This document shows positions 9,123 to 17,888 of a DNA stretch of 64,000 nt, one piece after another. Each line of letters starts with the position of its first letter. Position 1 is the first letter of the stretch. The notes beneath the pieces were generated by a model, which worked only from the letters and a program-made list of their open reading frames with translations, was not told the DNA's origin and did not search any database. The stretch is from an uncultured Oscillospiraceae bacterium (GTDB taxonomy: Bacteria > Bacillota > Clostridia > Oscillospirales > Oscillospiraceae). The position numbers and the translations under genes were made by a program. The stretch spans positions 1-64,000 of the forward strand of contig CAJUPW010000003.1 of the NCBI GenBank assembly GCA_910588635.1. The letters run 5' to 3'.

Positions 9123-10199
9123 ATGTCCAAAATGAAAAAGGGGGTCCGTCTGGACCACATCTCCAAAATCTACCAGGACCCCAAGACCGGCAAGGATTTT
9201 TACGCGGTGAAGGATACCTCCCTGACCATCGAGCCGGGCTCCTTCGTCACGCTGCTGGGCCCCTCTGGCTGCGGCAAGACCACCACTCTGCGGATGATCG
9301 CCGGCTTTGAGAGCCCGGACGAGGGGGAGATTTACCTGGGAGACGAGGCCATCAACGCCCTTACCCCCAACAAGCGGGACACCGCCATGGTGTTCCAGAG
9401 CTACGCTCTGCTGCCCCACTACAATGTGTTCGACAACGTGGCCTACGGCCTGAAGCTGCGCAAGGTGCCCAAAGACGAGATACAGCAGCGGGTCATGCGT
9501 ATTCTGGACCTGGTGGAGCTGACCGGCATGGAGGGCCGCATGACCAACCAGCTCTCCGGCGGGCAGCAGCAGCGGGTGGCCCTGGCCCGGGCGTTGGTGA
9601 TCGAGCCCAGCGTATTGCTCTTCGACGAGCCCCTGTCCAATCTGGACGCCAAGCTGCGGGTGTCCATGCGGACGGAAATCCGCCGCATCCAGCAGGAGGT
9701 GGGCATTACTGCCATCTACGTCACCCACGATCAGAGCGAGGCTATGGCCCTCAGCGACAATATCATCATCATGAACAAGGGCGTGGTGGCCCAGGTGGGC
9801 ACCCCCCAGGAGATCTACTACCACCCCAACAGCGAGTTTGTCGCCGACTTCATCGGCGAGGCCAACTTCCTTAAGGGCGCCCTGGACAAAATGGACGGAG
9901 ACCATGCCGTCCTCAATGTGGAAGGCCACGCCGCCCGGGTGCCCGCCAAGGAGGGGATGACTCAGGGGAGCGAGTACACCGTGGTGCTGCGGCCCGAGTC
10001 CGCCTCCCTCAAAGACGAGGGAGGGCTGCCCTGTGAGGTGGTCCTGTCCTGCTTCATGGGCTCCTATCAGAACTACCATGTAAAGGTGGGGGATACCCTG
10101 GTGAAGCTCACCGACTACAACCCCAAAAACAAGCGCATCTATCAGGTGGGGGAGAAGTGCTGTCTGGCCTTCGACCCGGAGTCGGTACATATTCTGTAA
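9123..10199 (+). CDS. ABC transporter ATP-binding protein (FbpC/PotA type)
   Basis: A 358-residue ATPase with Walker A GPSGCGKTT, Q-loop QSYALLPHYNVFDNVAYGL, signature LSGGQQQRVALARAL, Walker B LLFDEPLSNLD and switch His in VTHDQSEA. About 110 C-terminal residues form a TOBE-like regulatory domain. It energises import by the permease encoded just upstream. The gene starts 3 bp after the permease stop with GGAGGG as its ribosome site, and the operon ends at the strong hairpin at 10219-10255. Confidence 0.92.
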   Translation: MSKMKKGVRLDHISKIYQDPKTGKDFYAVKDTSLTIEPGSFVTLLGPSGCGKTTTLRMIAGFESPDEGEIYLGDEAINALTPNKRDTAMVFQSYALLPHYNVFDNVAYGLKLRKVPKDEIQQRVMRILDLVELTGMEGRMTNQLSGGQQQRVALARALVIEPSVLLFDEPLSNLDAKLRVSMRTEIRRIQQEVGITAIYVTHDQSEAMALSDNIIIMNKGVVAQVGTPQEIYYHPNSEFVADFIGEANFLKGALDKMDGDHAVLNVEGHAARVPAKEGMTQGSEYTVVLRPESASLKDEGGLPCEVVLSCFMGSYQNYHVKVGDTLVKLTDYNPKNKRIYQVGEKCCLAFDPESVHIL

Positions 10200-10218
10200 G
10201 AATCTCTTTGCGCGGACG

Positions 10219-10255
10219 AAAACCCGCCGCAGGACAAAAGCCTGCGGCGGGTTTT
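10219..10255 (+). terminator. Bidirectional intrinsic terminator
   Basis: A perfect 15-bp stem, AAAACCCGCCGCAGG at 10219-10233 paired with 10241-10255, and a 7-nt loop. A-rich and T-rich ends let it end both the ABC operon and the minus-strand operon that converges here. Confidence 0.85.
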
Positions 10256-10261
10256 GCAGTA

Positions 10262-10477
10262 TCAGTACACGCGAAGAACACAAATGGATTGAGCGCTGAT
10301 CTGGGGCGGGATGCTGGAGGTCATAATGCCGTCATAGATGACCCGCACCTGATCTCCGGCGTTGAGATTGCCGGTGGAGTTGTTGGTGTTCACCAGAACC
10401 TCCTGCCCATTGCTGTTGTCGGTCACCAGTACCTGGGAGCCCCAGGCCCGGACGACGGTGCCAAGCAAAGTTACCAT
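10262..10477 (-). CDS. Small DUF3221-like beta-barrel protein
   Basis: 71 residues starting at the ATG with AGGAGG 8 nt upstream; a GTG 9 nt earlier overlaps that ribosome site and is rejected. The C-terminal half, GDQVRVIYDGIMTSSIPPQI followed by a short AQSICV strand, resembles the end of DUF3221-like proteins, which form small OB-like barrels. There is no signal peptide or catalytic motif. It is the last gene of the leftward operon, 60 bp after the guanylate kinase-like gene. The function is unknown and the family assignment is by eye. Confidence 0.65.
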   Translation of the reverse strand: MVTLLGTVVRAWGSQVLVTDNSNGQEVLVNTNNSTGNLNAGDQVRVIYDGIMTSSIPPQISAQSICVLRVY

Positions 10478-10537
10478 GGAAGTCACCTCCTGTTGGATCG
10501 AAGTCCATGGTATCCTATGCGCCGGAGGGAGCCGGAG

Positions 10538-11113
10538 TTACTCCATACGGTACAGCGCGTCCCACTGCGCCAGACACTCCTCGATCCCGGCCCCGGTGTC
10601 AATGGGATAGAGGTTGGGGAACCGGGCCAGATTTTCCTGAGAAAAATCCTCCTGGTCGGCCAGAAAGCGGCGGCAGACCTCGGCGTAGTCGGGGCTGGCC
10701 TGCCGGCTCTCCCGGTCGATGTAGCGCAGAAGCCGGGTGTGGTCGTCCACGTGGAGGTAGACGATGCGGACCCGCTGGGGGCCGTAGCAGTCCATCAGGG
10801 CCTGTGCCCCCTCCAGCGTGGTGATAAGCAGGCGGTCGGCGTCCAGCTCGAAGCGGAGGGTGAAGTAGGTCCACGGCCCCTGGGTGGTCTGATACACCCG
10901 TTTTTCGATGACCTGTCCCTCCTGCTCATACTGCCGCAGCCGCTCCTCGGTGACAAAATGGTAGGTCTGACCCTCCGCCTCCCCCGGTCGTCTGGGCCGG
11001 GTGGTACAGGGGACGACGGGGACCAGCCCCGGCCGGTTCTGCTCCAGAATACGGGCGTAGACGGTATCCTTGCCGGAACAGCTCTTCCCGACGATGCAAA
11101 AGATTCTGTTCAA
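10538..11113 (-). CDS. Guanylate kinase-like nucleoside/nucleotide kinase
   Basis: 191 residues with a P-loop GKSCSGKDT at residues 9-17, followed by VVPCTTRPRRPGE, which matches the GMP-binding TTR motif of guanylate kinases, then YHFVTEE and a lid region rich in Arg (LLRYIDRESRQ). It lacks the exact GPSGAGKGT form of essential Gmk, and the second half is divergent, so it may act on another substrate or be a stand-in. Its start overlaps the stop of the alanyl-tRNA editing gene by 4 bp, indicating coupling. Confidence 0.75.
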   Translation of the reverse strand: MNRIFCIVGKSCSGKDTVYARILEQNRPGLVPVVPCTTRPRRPGEAEGQTYHFVTEERLRQYEQEGQVIEKRVYQTTQGPWTYFTLRFELDADRLLITTLEGAQALMDCYGPQRVRIVYLHVDDHTRLLRYIDRESRQASPDYAEVCRRFLADQEDFSQENLARFPNLYPIDTGAGIEECLAQWDALYRME

Positions 11114-12270
11114 AGGGAAAGCACCTCATTTTGGAAAAAACTCTCGATCTCTTCCCGGCTTGCCTGTACGCCTCCCTGAACAAAGTCGGGCTTGCCGCCT
11201 CCCCGGCCGCCGAGGGCCTGGTTCAGCTCCTTGACAAAGCCCCGGAGATCGCCGCCTGCCTGTCCCACGGCGTATTTGTAGCCGGCGCCGTCTTCCCCGG
11301 AGAAGCAGGCGCACCGCCCGCCGCAGGCGTGGAGCACCGCGTCGCACAGACGGCGCAGGCCGTCGGGGGACAGGCCGTCCTCAAAGAGGACCACGTCCCC
11401 CGCCCCGGCGTACCGCCCGGCCAGGGCGGCAAATCGGGCCTTCTCCAGGGAGAGCAGACGGGATTTGAGGGCCTCGTTCTCCGCCAGGAGCCGCGCCGCC
11501 GCCGCCCCCGTCTCAAAGACCTTGGCGGACAGCAGATGGGAGACCTGGGCGTTCTGCTCCAGGACCCGGCTGAGATAGCGGAAGGCCCGGCCGCCGCACA
11601 CCAGCTCGATGCGCACCCCCTCCCGGAACTTCTGCATGGTCAGCAGCTTCACCAGCCCCACCTGTCCGGCAGAGCGCACATGGGTGCCGCAGCAGGCGCA
11701 GCAGTCCGCCCCGGGGAAGGTGACGATGCGCACCTGTCCGGCGAGCTCCTTCTTGCTCCGGTAGGGGATGTGTTCCAGCTCTTCCCGTGAGGGGTAAGAG
11801 ATGTCCGCCGGGAGATCCAGATAGATGCAGCGGTTGGCCTCCGCCTCCAGACGGGCGAGCTGATCCTGGTCGAGAGGGAGGGACAGGTCGATGGTGACCA
11901 CCTCCGCTCCCATGTGAAAGCCCACGTTCTCGCAGCCCCACAGGCTGTGGGCCAGGCCGGAGACGATGTGCTCCCCGGAGTGCTGCTGCATCAGGTCGAA
12001 GCGCCGGTCCCAGTCGATGATCCCGGTAATGTTCCTCCCAGGTTCCAGGGGAGCATCGCAGGTGTGGACGATCTCGCCTTCCCGGTTGTGGACCTCCAGC
12101 ACCTTCACGCCGCCAAGCGTCCCGGTGTCGTAAGGCTGGCCGCCCCCCTCGGGGTAGAAGGCGGTGCGGTCCAGCACGAGGTCAAAGCCCTTTTTCCCCT
12201 TTTCGCAGGAGAGGACTTTTCCCTCAAATTGAGACAGGAACGCGTCCTGTTCGTACAATTTTTCCGTCAT
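11110..12270 (-). CDS. alaX: Alanyl-tRNA editing protein, AlaX-L type with DHHA1 domain
   Basis: 386 residues. The N-terminal domain resembles the second domain of AlaRS (FYPEGGGQPYDTG), the editing domain has the zinc-site motifs HSGEH at residues 97-101 and CCACCGTH at 190-197, and a coiled region leads to a DHHA1 domain ending GGRGGGKPDFVQGG. Such proteins free-stand in the cytoplasm and deacylate Ser- or Gly-tRNA(Ala), correcting AlaRS errors. The AlaRS aminoacylation domain is absent. The start overlaps the end of gpsA by 4 bp and the end overlaps the kinase-like gene by 4 bp, so three genes are tightly coupled. Confidence 0.92.
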   Translation of the reverse strand: MTEKLYEQDAFLSQFEGKVLSCEKGKKGFDLVLDRTAFYPEGGGQPYDTGTLGGVKVLEVHNREGEIVHTCDAPLEPGRNITGIIDWDRRFDLMQQHSGEHIVSGLAHSLWGCENVGFHMGAEVVTIDLSLPLDQDQLARLEAEANRCIYLDLPADISYPSREELEHIPYRSKKELAGQVRIVTFPGADCCACCGTHVRSAGQVGLVKLLTMQKFREGVRIELVCGGRAFRYLSRVLEQNAQVSHLLSAKVFETGAAAARLLAENEALKSRLLSLEKARFAALAGRYAGAGDVVLFEDGLSPDGLRRLCDAVLHACGGRCACFSGEDGAGYKYAVGQAGGDLRGFVKELNQALGGRGGGKPDFVQGGVQASREEIESFFQNEVLSL

Positions 12271-13268
12271 AGGTAGCTCTCGTCCATCTCGGAGCGTTTG
12301 GCCCGCTGCATCAGATTGGTAATGACGGTGTGGACATCCCGGCCCTCATAGAGGACCTCGTAGGCCGCCTGGGCGATGGGCATTTCCACCCCCGCCTTTT
12401 GGGCCAGGGCGAGGGCGTTGGCGGCGGCGTAGTAGCCCTCCACCACCGCGCCGATCTGCTTTCTGGCCTCATCCACCGGTACGCCCTGGCCGATGAGGAT
12501 GCCGCACCGGCGGTTGCGGGAGTGCATGGAGCAGCAGGTGACGATCAGGTCGCCCACCCCGGCCAGGCCGGTAAAGCTGTCCTTACGGCCCCCAAGGGCC
12601 ACGCCCAGCCGGGCCATCTCGGCCAGACCCCGGGTCATGAGCAGCGCCTTGGTGTTGTCGCCATAGCCCATGCCGTCGCAGCAGCCGGCGCACAGAGCGA
12701 TGATATTTTTCAGAGCCGCGCAGATCTCGGTGCCGATCTTGTCGTCGCTGGTGTATACCCGGAAGCGGCGGTTCATGAACAGATCCTGTACCTTCCCGGC
12801 CAGCTCCAGGTCCTCAGAGGCCACCACCACCCCCGTGGGGATGTTCCGGCCCACCTCCTCAGCGTGGGAGGGTCCGGACAGCACTACCACCGGGCACTTT
12901 CCCTGTACTTCTTCTTCAATCACCTGACTGAGACGAAGAGAGGAATCCTTCTCAATGCCTTTGGAGACGGAAACCAGAATGGTCCCCGGATCGGCCAGTT
13001 CCTTGAGCTGCTTTGCCGTGGAGCGCACGGCGAAGGAGGGGGTGGCCACCACCACCAGCCCGCAACCCTTCACCGCCGCCATGTCGGTGGTGAGTTTCAA
13101 ACTCTCAGGCAAGGGAACGCCCTTGAGCATGGGGTTCTCCCGGGTCTCCCGGAGGACGGTTGACTCCTCCTCGGTGTAGGACCACAGGGTCACGTCGTTG
13201 CCGTTTTCCAGCAGCAGGAGCGCCAGGGCCGTCCCCCAGGCGCCGCTGCCAAGGACTGTGATTTTCAT
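12267..13268 (-). CDS. gpsA: NAD(P)H-dependent glycerol-3-phosphate dehydrogenase
   Basis: 333 residues starting at MKITVLGSGAWGTALALLL, the Rossmann dinucleotide site, with GGGAGGT upstream of the ATG; the longer open frame upstream runs into the palindromic repeat and is rejected. Conserved stretches include VSVSKGIE, VLSGPSHAEEV, CAALKNIIALCAG with the catalytic lysine, and TGLAGVGDLIVTC. It reduces dihydroxyacetone phosphate to sn-glycerol-3-phosphate for phospholipid synthesis. It belongs with plsY, which uses the product, although the repeat at 13292-13427 now lies between them. Confidence 0.95.
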   Translation of the reverse strand: MKITVLGSGAWGTALALLLLENGNDVTLWSYTEEESTVLRETRENPMLKGVPLPESLKLTTDMAAVKGCGLVVVATPSFAVRSTAKQLKELADPGTILVSVSKGIEKDSSLRLSQVIEEEVQGKCPVVVLSGPSHAEEVGRNIPTGVVVASEDLELAGKVQDLFMNRRFRVYTSDDKIGTEICAALKNIIALCAGCCDGMGYGDNTKALLMTRGLAEMARLGVALGGRKDSFTGLAGVGDLIVTCCSMHSRNRRCGILIGQGVPVDEARKQIGAVVEGYYAAANALALAQKAGVEMPIAQAAYEVLYEGRDVHTVITNLMQRAKRSEMDESYL

Positions 13269-13291
13269 ACGCAATACCTCCCAGCTATAAT

Positions 13292-13427
13292 AAGCCTTCC
13301 CCTTTAGGGGAAGGTGGCATTTGCGAAGCAAATGACGGATGAGGCCGTCCTCCGGAGCACTCCGCAAAAGGGACCTCATCCGCCCCAGTGTGCGCACTGG
13401 GGCACCTTCCCCTAAAGGGGAAGGCTT
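13292..13427. repeat. Palindromic intergenic repeat, two inverted double-hairpin modules
   Basis: A 136-bp element bounded by AAGCC and GGCTT. Each half has the same plan: a fixed hairpin CCTTCCCCTTTAGGGGAAGG, a variable hairpin, and GGATGAGG. The variable arms are GCATTTG/CAAATG on the left and CCCCAGTG/CACTGGGG on the right. The same module occurs at 29089-29200. It fills the whole plsY-gpsA gap. No open frame is present. Confidence 0.85.
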
Positions 13428-13429
13428 TT

Positions 13430-14095
13430 TTACGTTTTCTTGTGGTGTAAGCTGAACTTGTTTTCCGTTCCGGTCAATAGACGATGAATATTCCCCCGGT
13501 GCATGTACAGGATGAGCCCGCCGATGACGATGGACAAAACCAGCAGCACCGTGTCATGATACACAAACCAGGTGGCGAAGGGGAAGGATGCCCCGGCCCA
13601 GCAGGAGCCCAGGGAGACGTATTTCGTCACCACCGCCAGCACCAGGAATCCGCCCCAGACCACCAGGGCGATGCGCCAGTCGATCATGATGGCGATGGTC
13701 CCGCCGGACAGAATCCCCTTGCCCCCCTTGAAGTGGAACATACAGGGGAACATATGGCCCAGCAGGCACCACAGGCCCGCCCAGTATTTGGCATAGATCA
13801 GGTCAAAGCCATCGAAGCCAAAGCAGGAGAATATCCATACGCCCAACAGGACAGCCGCGATTGCTTTCAGCACATCGCAGGAGATGACTCCCAGAGTGAG
13901 GGGCCCGCCGAAGGTACGGTAGAAGTTGGTCAATCCTGCGTTGCCGCTGCCGTGGATGCGGATATCGTCGTGCAGAATATACTTGGATACGATGACCGCC
14001 CCGTTGAAGCAGCCGCAGAGGTAGGCGACTGCGGCGATAATGACAGAGCTGAAAATCAGGTCTGTCATGACATCGTATAAAATATCTGTCAGCAA
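13430..14095 (-). CDS. plsY: Acyl-phosphate:glycerol-3-phosphate acyltransferase
   Basis: 221 residues with about six membrane helices and the PlsY motifs GSGNAGLTNFYRTFG (residues about 50-64), GHMFPCMFHFKGGKG and a late YMHRGNIHRL. It transfers the acyl group of acyl phosphate to glycerol-3-phosphate at the membrane, the first step of phospholipid synthesis; its acyl-phosphate donor comes from PlsX (gene at 47965). The start is a TTG with AAGGAGG 8 nt upstream, lying at the end of der. An internal ATG 27 nt later is possible but has no ribosome site. Confidence 0.92.
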   Translation of the reverse strand: MLTDILYDVMTDLIFSSVIIAAVAYLCGCFNGAVIVSKYILHDDIRIHGSGNAGLTNFYRTFGGPLTLGVISCDVLKAIAAVLLGVWIFSCFGFDGFDLIYAKYWAGLWCLLGHMFPCMFHFKGGKGILSGGTIAIMIDWRIALVVWGGFLVLAVVTKYVSLGSCWAGASFPFATWFVYHDTVLLVLSIVIGGLILYMHRGNIHRLLTGTENKFSLHHKKT

Positions 14096-14098
14096 CCC

Positions 14099-15424
14099 TT
14101 ACCCCTCCTTTTCGCCCCGCTCCCGGACAGTGAGGCGGACAGGGGTGCCCTCCAGGCCGAAGGTGGAGCGGATCTGGTTCTCAAGATACCGCTGGTAGGA
14201 GAAGTGGAAGAGCCGGGCGTCGTTGCAGAAGCAGACGAAGTGGGGGGGCTTGATGCCAACCTGGGTCATATAGTAGACCTTGAGCCTGCGGCCCTTGTCG
14301 GTGGGGGGCTGGACCCTGGCGGTGGCGTCAGCCAGCAAGGAATTGAGCATGCCGGTGGTAATCCGCATGGCCGCCTGGTTGTTCACGTAGTTGATGAGCT
14401 CAAAGAGCCGGTCCACCCGCTGTCCGGTGAGGGCGGAGATAAACACGATGGGGGCGTAGGTCATATAGCTGAGGTCCCGCATCACGTCCTGGCGCAGCTT
14501 GTCCATGGTCTTGCCGTCCTTCTCAATGGCGTCCCACTTGTTGACCACGATGATGCACGCCTTGCCCGCCTCGTGGGCCAGCCCGGCCACCTTGGTGTCC
14601 TGCTCGGTGACTCCCTCCTGGGCGTCGATCATGATGAGGCACACGTCGCTGCGCTCAATGGCCATGGTGGCCCGGAGGACGGAGAACTTCTCAATCCGGT
14701 CGTCCACCTTGGACTTCTTCCGCATGCCGGCGGTGTCGATGAACAGGTACTTGCCCTTGCCGTTCTCAAAGTAGCTGTCCACCGCGTCCCGGGTGGTGCC
14801 CGCCACGTTGGAGACAATCACCCGCTCCTCGCCCAGAATGCGGTTGACCAGGGAGGACTTGCCCACGTTGGGCTTGCCGATGACCGCCACCTTGACCACG
14901 TCGTCCTCCTCCTCTGTCTCCTCCTCGGGGGGGAAGAAGGCGAAGCAGGCGTCCAGCAGGTCGCCGGTGCCGTGGCCGTGGACGGCGGACACGGCGATAG
15001 GGTCGCCCAGGCCCAGATTGTAGAACTCGTAGATATCCGGGTTCTCCCGGCCGGTCTGGTCAGCCTTGTTCACCGCCAGCACCACGGGTTTGCCGGAGCG
15101 CAGCAGCATGTTGGCCACCTCCTGATCGGAGGCAGTCATGCCGGTTTTGATGTCGCAGACGAAAACAATCACCGTAGCGGTCCCAATGGCGATCTCCGCC
15201 TGCTCCCGCATGAAGGACAGAATCTGGTCGTCCGTCCCCGGCTCGATGCCGCCGGTGTCCACAATGTCAAAGACGCGGTTTCGCCACTCGCACTGGGCGT
15301 ACAGCCGGTCCCGGGTGACGCCGGGGGTGTCCTCCACGATGGACAGCCGCTGTCCGCACAGCTTGTTGAACAGCATGGACTTGCCCACGTTGGGCCGTCC
15401 CACGATAGCGACTAAGGGTTTCAT
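14099..15424 (-). CDS. der: Ribosome assembly GTPase Der (EngA)
   Basis: 441 residues with two tandem GTPase domains: G1 motifs GRPNVGKSM (residues 9-17) and GKPNVGKSS (about 182), G3 DTGG and DTAG, G4 NKAD and NKWD, and a C-terminal KH-like domain. It is an essential factor of 50S subunit maturation. The ATG at 15424 has GGAAG 8 nt upstream; a GTG three codons earlier overlaps that site. plsY starts 3 bp after its stop. The usual upstream neighbour, the DUF512 gene, is separated from it by the NERD gene. Confidence 0.96.
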   Translation of the reverse strand: MKPLVAIVGRPNVGKSMLFNKLCGQRLSIVEDTPGVTRDRLYAQCEWRNRVFDIVDTGGIEPGTDDQILSFMREQAEIAIGTATVIVFVCDIKTGMTASDQEVANMLLRSGKPVVLAVNKADQTGRENPDIYEFYNLGLGDPIAVSAVHGHGTGDLLDACFAFFPPEEETEEEDDVVKVAVIGKPNVGKSSLVNRILGEERVIVSNVAGTTRDAVDSYFENGKGKYLFIDTAGMRKKSKVDDRIEKFSVLRATMAIERSDVCLIMIDAQEGVTEQDTKVAGLAHEAGKACIIVVNKWDAIEKDGKTMDKLRQDVMRDLSYMTYAPIVFISALTGQRVDRLFELINYVNNQAAMRITTGMLNSLLADATARVQPPTDKGRRLKVYYMTQVGIKPPHFVCFCNDARLFHFSYQRYLENQIRSTFGLEGTPVRLTVRERGEKEG

Positions 15425-15469
15425 GGGTCTCACTTCCTTTTTTGTAGAGGCAATTTTTGGAAATTGCTG

Positions 15470-16207
15470 TCAGCGGTATTTTGACCGGATATTTTCAATA
15501 TGTGCTTGTTTTACAGTTTCATCTACATGAGAGTACGGCTCAAGTTTCTCGTACAGTATTTCTATTTCTGCGGCTGTCAGATGTACTCCTGTTTCTACAA
15601 CATTTTCCCGGACGGCAAAGAGAAGTTCCCCAAGATATAAGATATGGTGATTTCCACTTTTCTTTGGAACATCCTTTAGCACACAGCGGTTACTAAATAC
15701 GATGTAAGAATAGTAAGGCGGTGGACCGCTTGAAAGATGAGTAGAGCGCAAAAACTTGAATAATACATCTAAATGTCCGTCATTTTGCAAGATAGGATTG
15801 TAAAAACGGTGTTTTTGAGACCGCCTCCGACCTGCTGGAAGGGTTTGAGTCCAATATTTTTGCTTCTCTGAGCCAAAAATCCAACCACCATAGCTTTTGG
15901 ACTCAAAAACGTATATACCAGATTCGTGTAAAAGAACAACATCTAATTCTGTAGTGCCGCCGTTCCATTTGGGCAAGTAAAGATTAAAAAGAAATTTTCG
16001 AGGTCCTTCCAAGGAATTTAGAGCTTTGTAAATAGAGAACTCTCCTAAGAGACCTTCGTCACTTATAATTTGTTCATAAGAGTTCTGAGTTTGTGCCGCA
16101 TATTCTGTTTGATAATACTGTTCGCGCCTTTGCTTTTCTCGTTTGTTTTTCGATCTAACAGAAAGAATTATCAGAACCAATATGATGATAAGGGCTAAAG
16201 GTTCCAT
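15470..16207 (-). CDS. NERD domain-containing membrane-anchored protein
   Basis: 245 residues: an N-terminal membrane helix (ALIIILVLIILSV, about residues 5-17), a basic stretch, then a NERD (nuclease-related) domain with the PD-(D/E)XK-like set GEFS (E56), TELDVVLL (D89) and FESKSY (E102, K104). The family is found alone or fused to helicases and kinases and is thought to act on nucleic acid; activity here is not shown. The gene is clearly more AT-rich than the genes on both sides, with many AAA and TTT codons, and it splits the normally adjacent DUF512 gene and der. GAGGAG precedes the ATG. Recent acquisition is my inference. Confidence 0.85.
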   Translation of the reverse strand: MEPLALIIILVLIILSVRSKNKREKQRREQYYQTEYAAQTQNSYEQIISDEGLLGEFSIYKALNSLEGPRKFLFNLYLPKWNGGTTELDVVLLHESGIYVFESKSYGGWIFGSEKQKYWTQTLPAGRRRSQKHRFYNPILQNDGHLDVLFKFLRSTHLSSGPPPYYSYIVFSNRCVLKDVPKKSGNHHILYLGELLFAVRENVVETGVHLTAAEIEILYEKLEPYSHVDETVKQAHIENIRSKYR

Positions 16208-16283
16208 TGCAATCTCCTCTCAAGTGCTGTTCCACAGTTGTTTCTTTCATAAGCAAAGGACAGAATAATCTGTGTATACTTTG

Positions 16284-17660
16284 TTACGGATTGTATTGGT
16301 AAAATTCCTCGTTTTCCAGAGCAAGTCTCTGGGCCTCGGGGGTGAGTTCAATGCCGCAGATGGCGTCCAGCAGCTCGTAGCCGTCCTGGGGGACGGGGAT
16401 GACGGGCACCCCCAGCTCCCGCTCCACGTCGTCCGTGGTCACGTCGTCCAGAAAGACGTTCTCCCCGGAGCGGAGCATGCTGGCGGGGATGAGCAGGCGC
16501 TGTCCCAGCTCCTTGCCCCGGAGCTGCTCGATGAGGTCGCCTCCGGTGACCAGTCCGGCCACCGTGATGGTCTCCCCGAAGAAACGGTTGGCGATAGGGT
16601 AGACCCGCCCCTCTATTGTACCACATTTTTCCCGGGCCCGCTGCACTAATTTTGCCAGAAAGGGGGCGGCGGATACCCCGGTGGCGATGGAGAAGGGAGC
16701 GGCGCCCTCCAGCTCTGACCGTTCCATCAGGTCCAGGGCCCGGCCAAACTCCTTGGTCAGCAGAGTGAGCATCCCCACCCCGTTGTCAAGCTGGGTGAAG
16801 TCCTCGAAATACTCCTCTGAGGGCAGCTCCCGCCCGGCCAGCAGGTAAAATTCGTCGGAGCACCACACCAGTCTTGTCCCTTTCTCCTCCAGGTGGCGGG
16901 CGGCGAAGGCCTCCACCTGGCCGATGAGGGCGGCGGCAGTCTCTCTGGTGTAGGTCTGGAGGGGGTACAGCCCTTCCCGGTACTTGGTCACTCCCACGGG
17001 CACCACCGAGACGCTGTTTACCGCCGGGAACATGGCCGCCAGATCGTGAAGCGTTCTGTCCAGGGCGGGGCCGTCGTTGATGCCGGGACAGGAGACAATC
17101 TGGCAGTTCATGGTGATATGATGGGCGGCCAGCCGCTCCATGATGTCGATGCCCTCCCCGGCCCGGCGGTTTTTCAGCATCTCGCACCGCAGTGCCCGGT
17201 CGGTGGTGTGGACCGACACATTGATAGGGGAGACGCGCAGGTCGATAATCCGCTGCACCTCCCGGGAAGAGAGATTTGTCAAAGTGAGGTAGTTGCCAAG
17301 CAGGAAGGAGAGCCGGGCGTCGTCGTCCTTGAAATAGAGGGAGGGCCGCATGCCCGGCGGCATCTGGTCCACAAAGCAGAAGATGCAGTGGTTGGCGCAG
17401 GACCGGGCCCGGTCCATAAGGTAGGTCTCAAACTCCAGCCCCAGGTCCTCCCCCTCGCCCTTGCGCACCCGCAAGGTGCGGACGCCCCCATCCGGGGCCT
17501 TCAGGGTCAGCTCCAGCCGGGGGTCGTAGCCGTAGAACTTGTAGTCCAGCACGTCCACGATGGAGTGGCCGTTGATGTGGGTGAGGGTGTCTCCGACCCG
17601 GACCCCGGCCCGGTGGGCGGGGCTGCGGGGATCCACCGATTTGACGGCCGTCATGCTCAT
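16284..17660 (-). CDS. DUF512 protein: PDZ plus radical SAM-like domain
   Basis: 458 residues. A PDZ-like domain (VDPRSPAHRAGVRVGDTLTH) opens the protein, and a Cys motif CANHCIFC (C88, C92, C95) followed by FVDQMP binds a 4Fe-4S cluster in the radical SAM style. The DUF512 domain fills the C-terminal half (FAARHLEEKGTRLVWCSDEF, GVSAAPFLAKLV). The biochemical role is unknown. In many Clostridia it lies directly upstream of der, which suggests a link to ribosome assembly or RNA modification. AAGGAGG is 9 nt before the ATG. Confidence 0.88.
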   Translation of the reverse strand: MSMTAVKSVDPRSPAHRAGVRVGDTLTHINGHSIVDVLDYKFYGYDPRLELTLKAPDGGVRTLRVRKGEGEDLGLEFETYLMDRARSCANHCIFCFVDQMPPGMRPSLYFKDDDARLSFLLGNYLTLTNLSSREVQRIIDLRVSPINVSVHTTDRALRCEMLKNRRAGEGIDIMERLAAHHITMNCQIVSCPGINDGPALDRTLHDLAAMFPAVNSVSVVPVGVTKYREGLYPLQTYTRETAAALIGQVEAFAARHLEEKGTRLVWCSDEFYLLAGRELPSEEYFEDFTQLDNGVGMLTLLTKEFGRALDLMERSELEGAAPFSIATGVSAAPFLAKLVQRAREKCGTIEGRVYPIANRFFGETITVAGLVTGGDLIEQLRGKELGQRLLIPASMLRSGENVFLDDVTTDDVERELGVPVIPVPQDGYELLDAICGIELTPEAQRLALENEEFYQYNP

Positions 17661-17692
17661 GGACGCCTGCCTCCTTCTTCCAAAATCATTTC

Positions 17693-17721
17693 ATTCTACT
17701 ATAAACGCGTAGGTAATGCAA
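17693..17721 (-). promoter_or_regulatory. Promoter of the leftward DUF512-der-plsY operon
   Basis: On the minus strand TTGCAT (17716-17721) and TAGAAT (17693-17698) are 17 bp apart, about 30 bp before the DUF512 start. Confidence 0.6.
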
Positions 17722-17888
17722 GGGCTTTTCCTTGGGGGAGAGCGCCGGCCGGAAAAGATATATCGGCGGACTTTCCCCGCCCCGGCGGAGAAAGCATAGC
17801 TATCATATTTCCGGGGAGACATCCGCCGCCCTTATGCATAGGATGGGGTAAACGGCTTTAGTTCTGCCGTTTAGGAGGTACTTTAACT

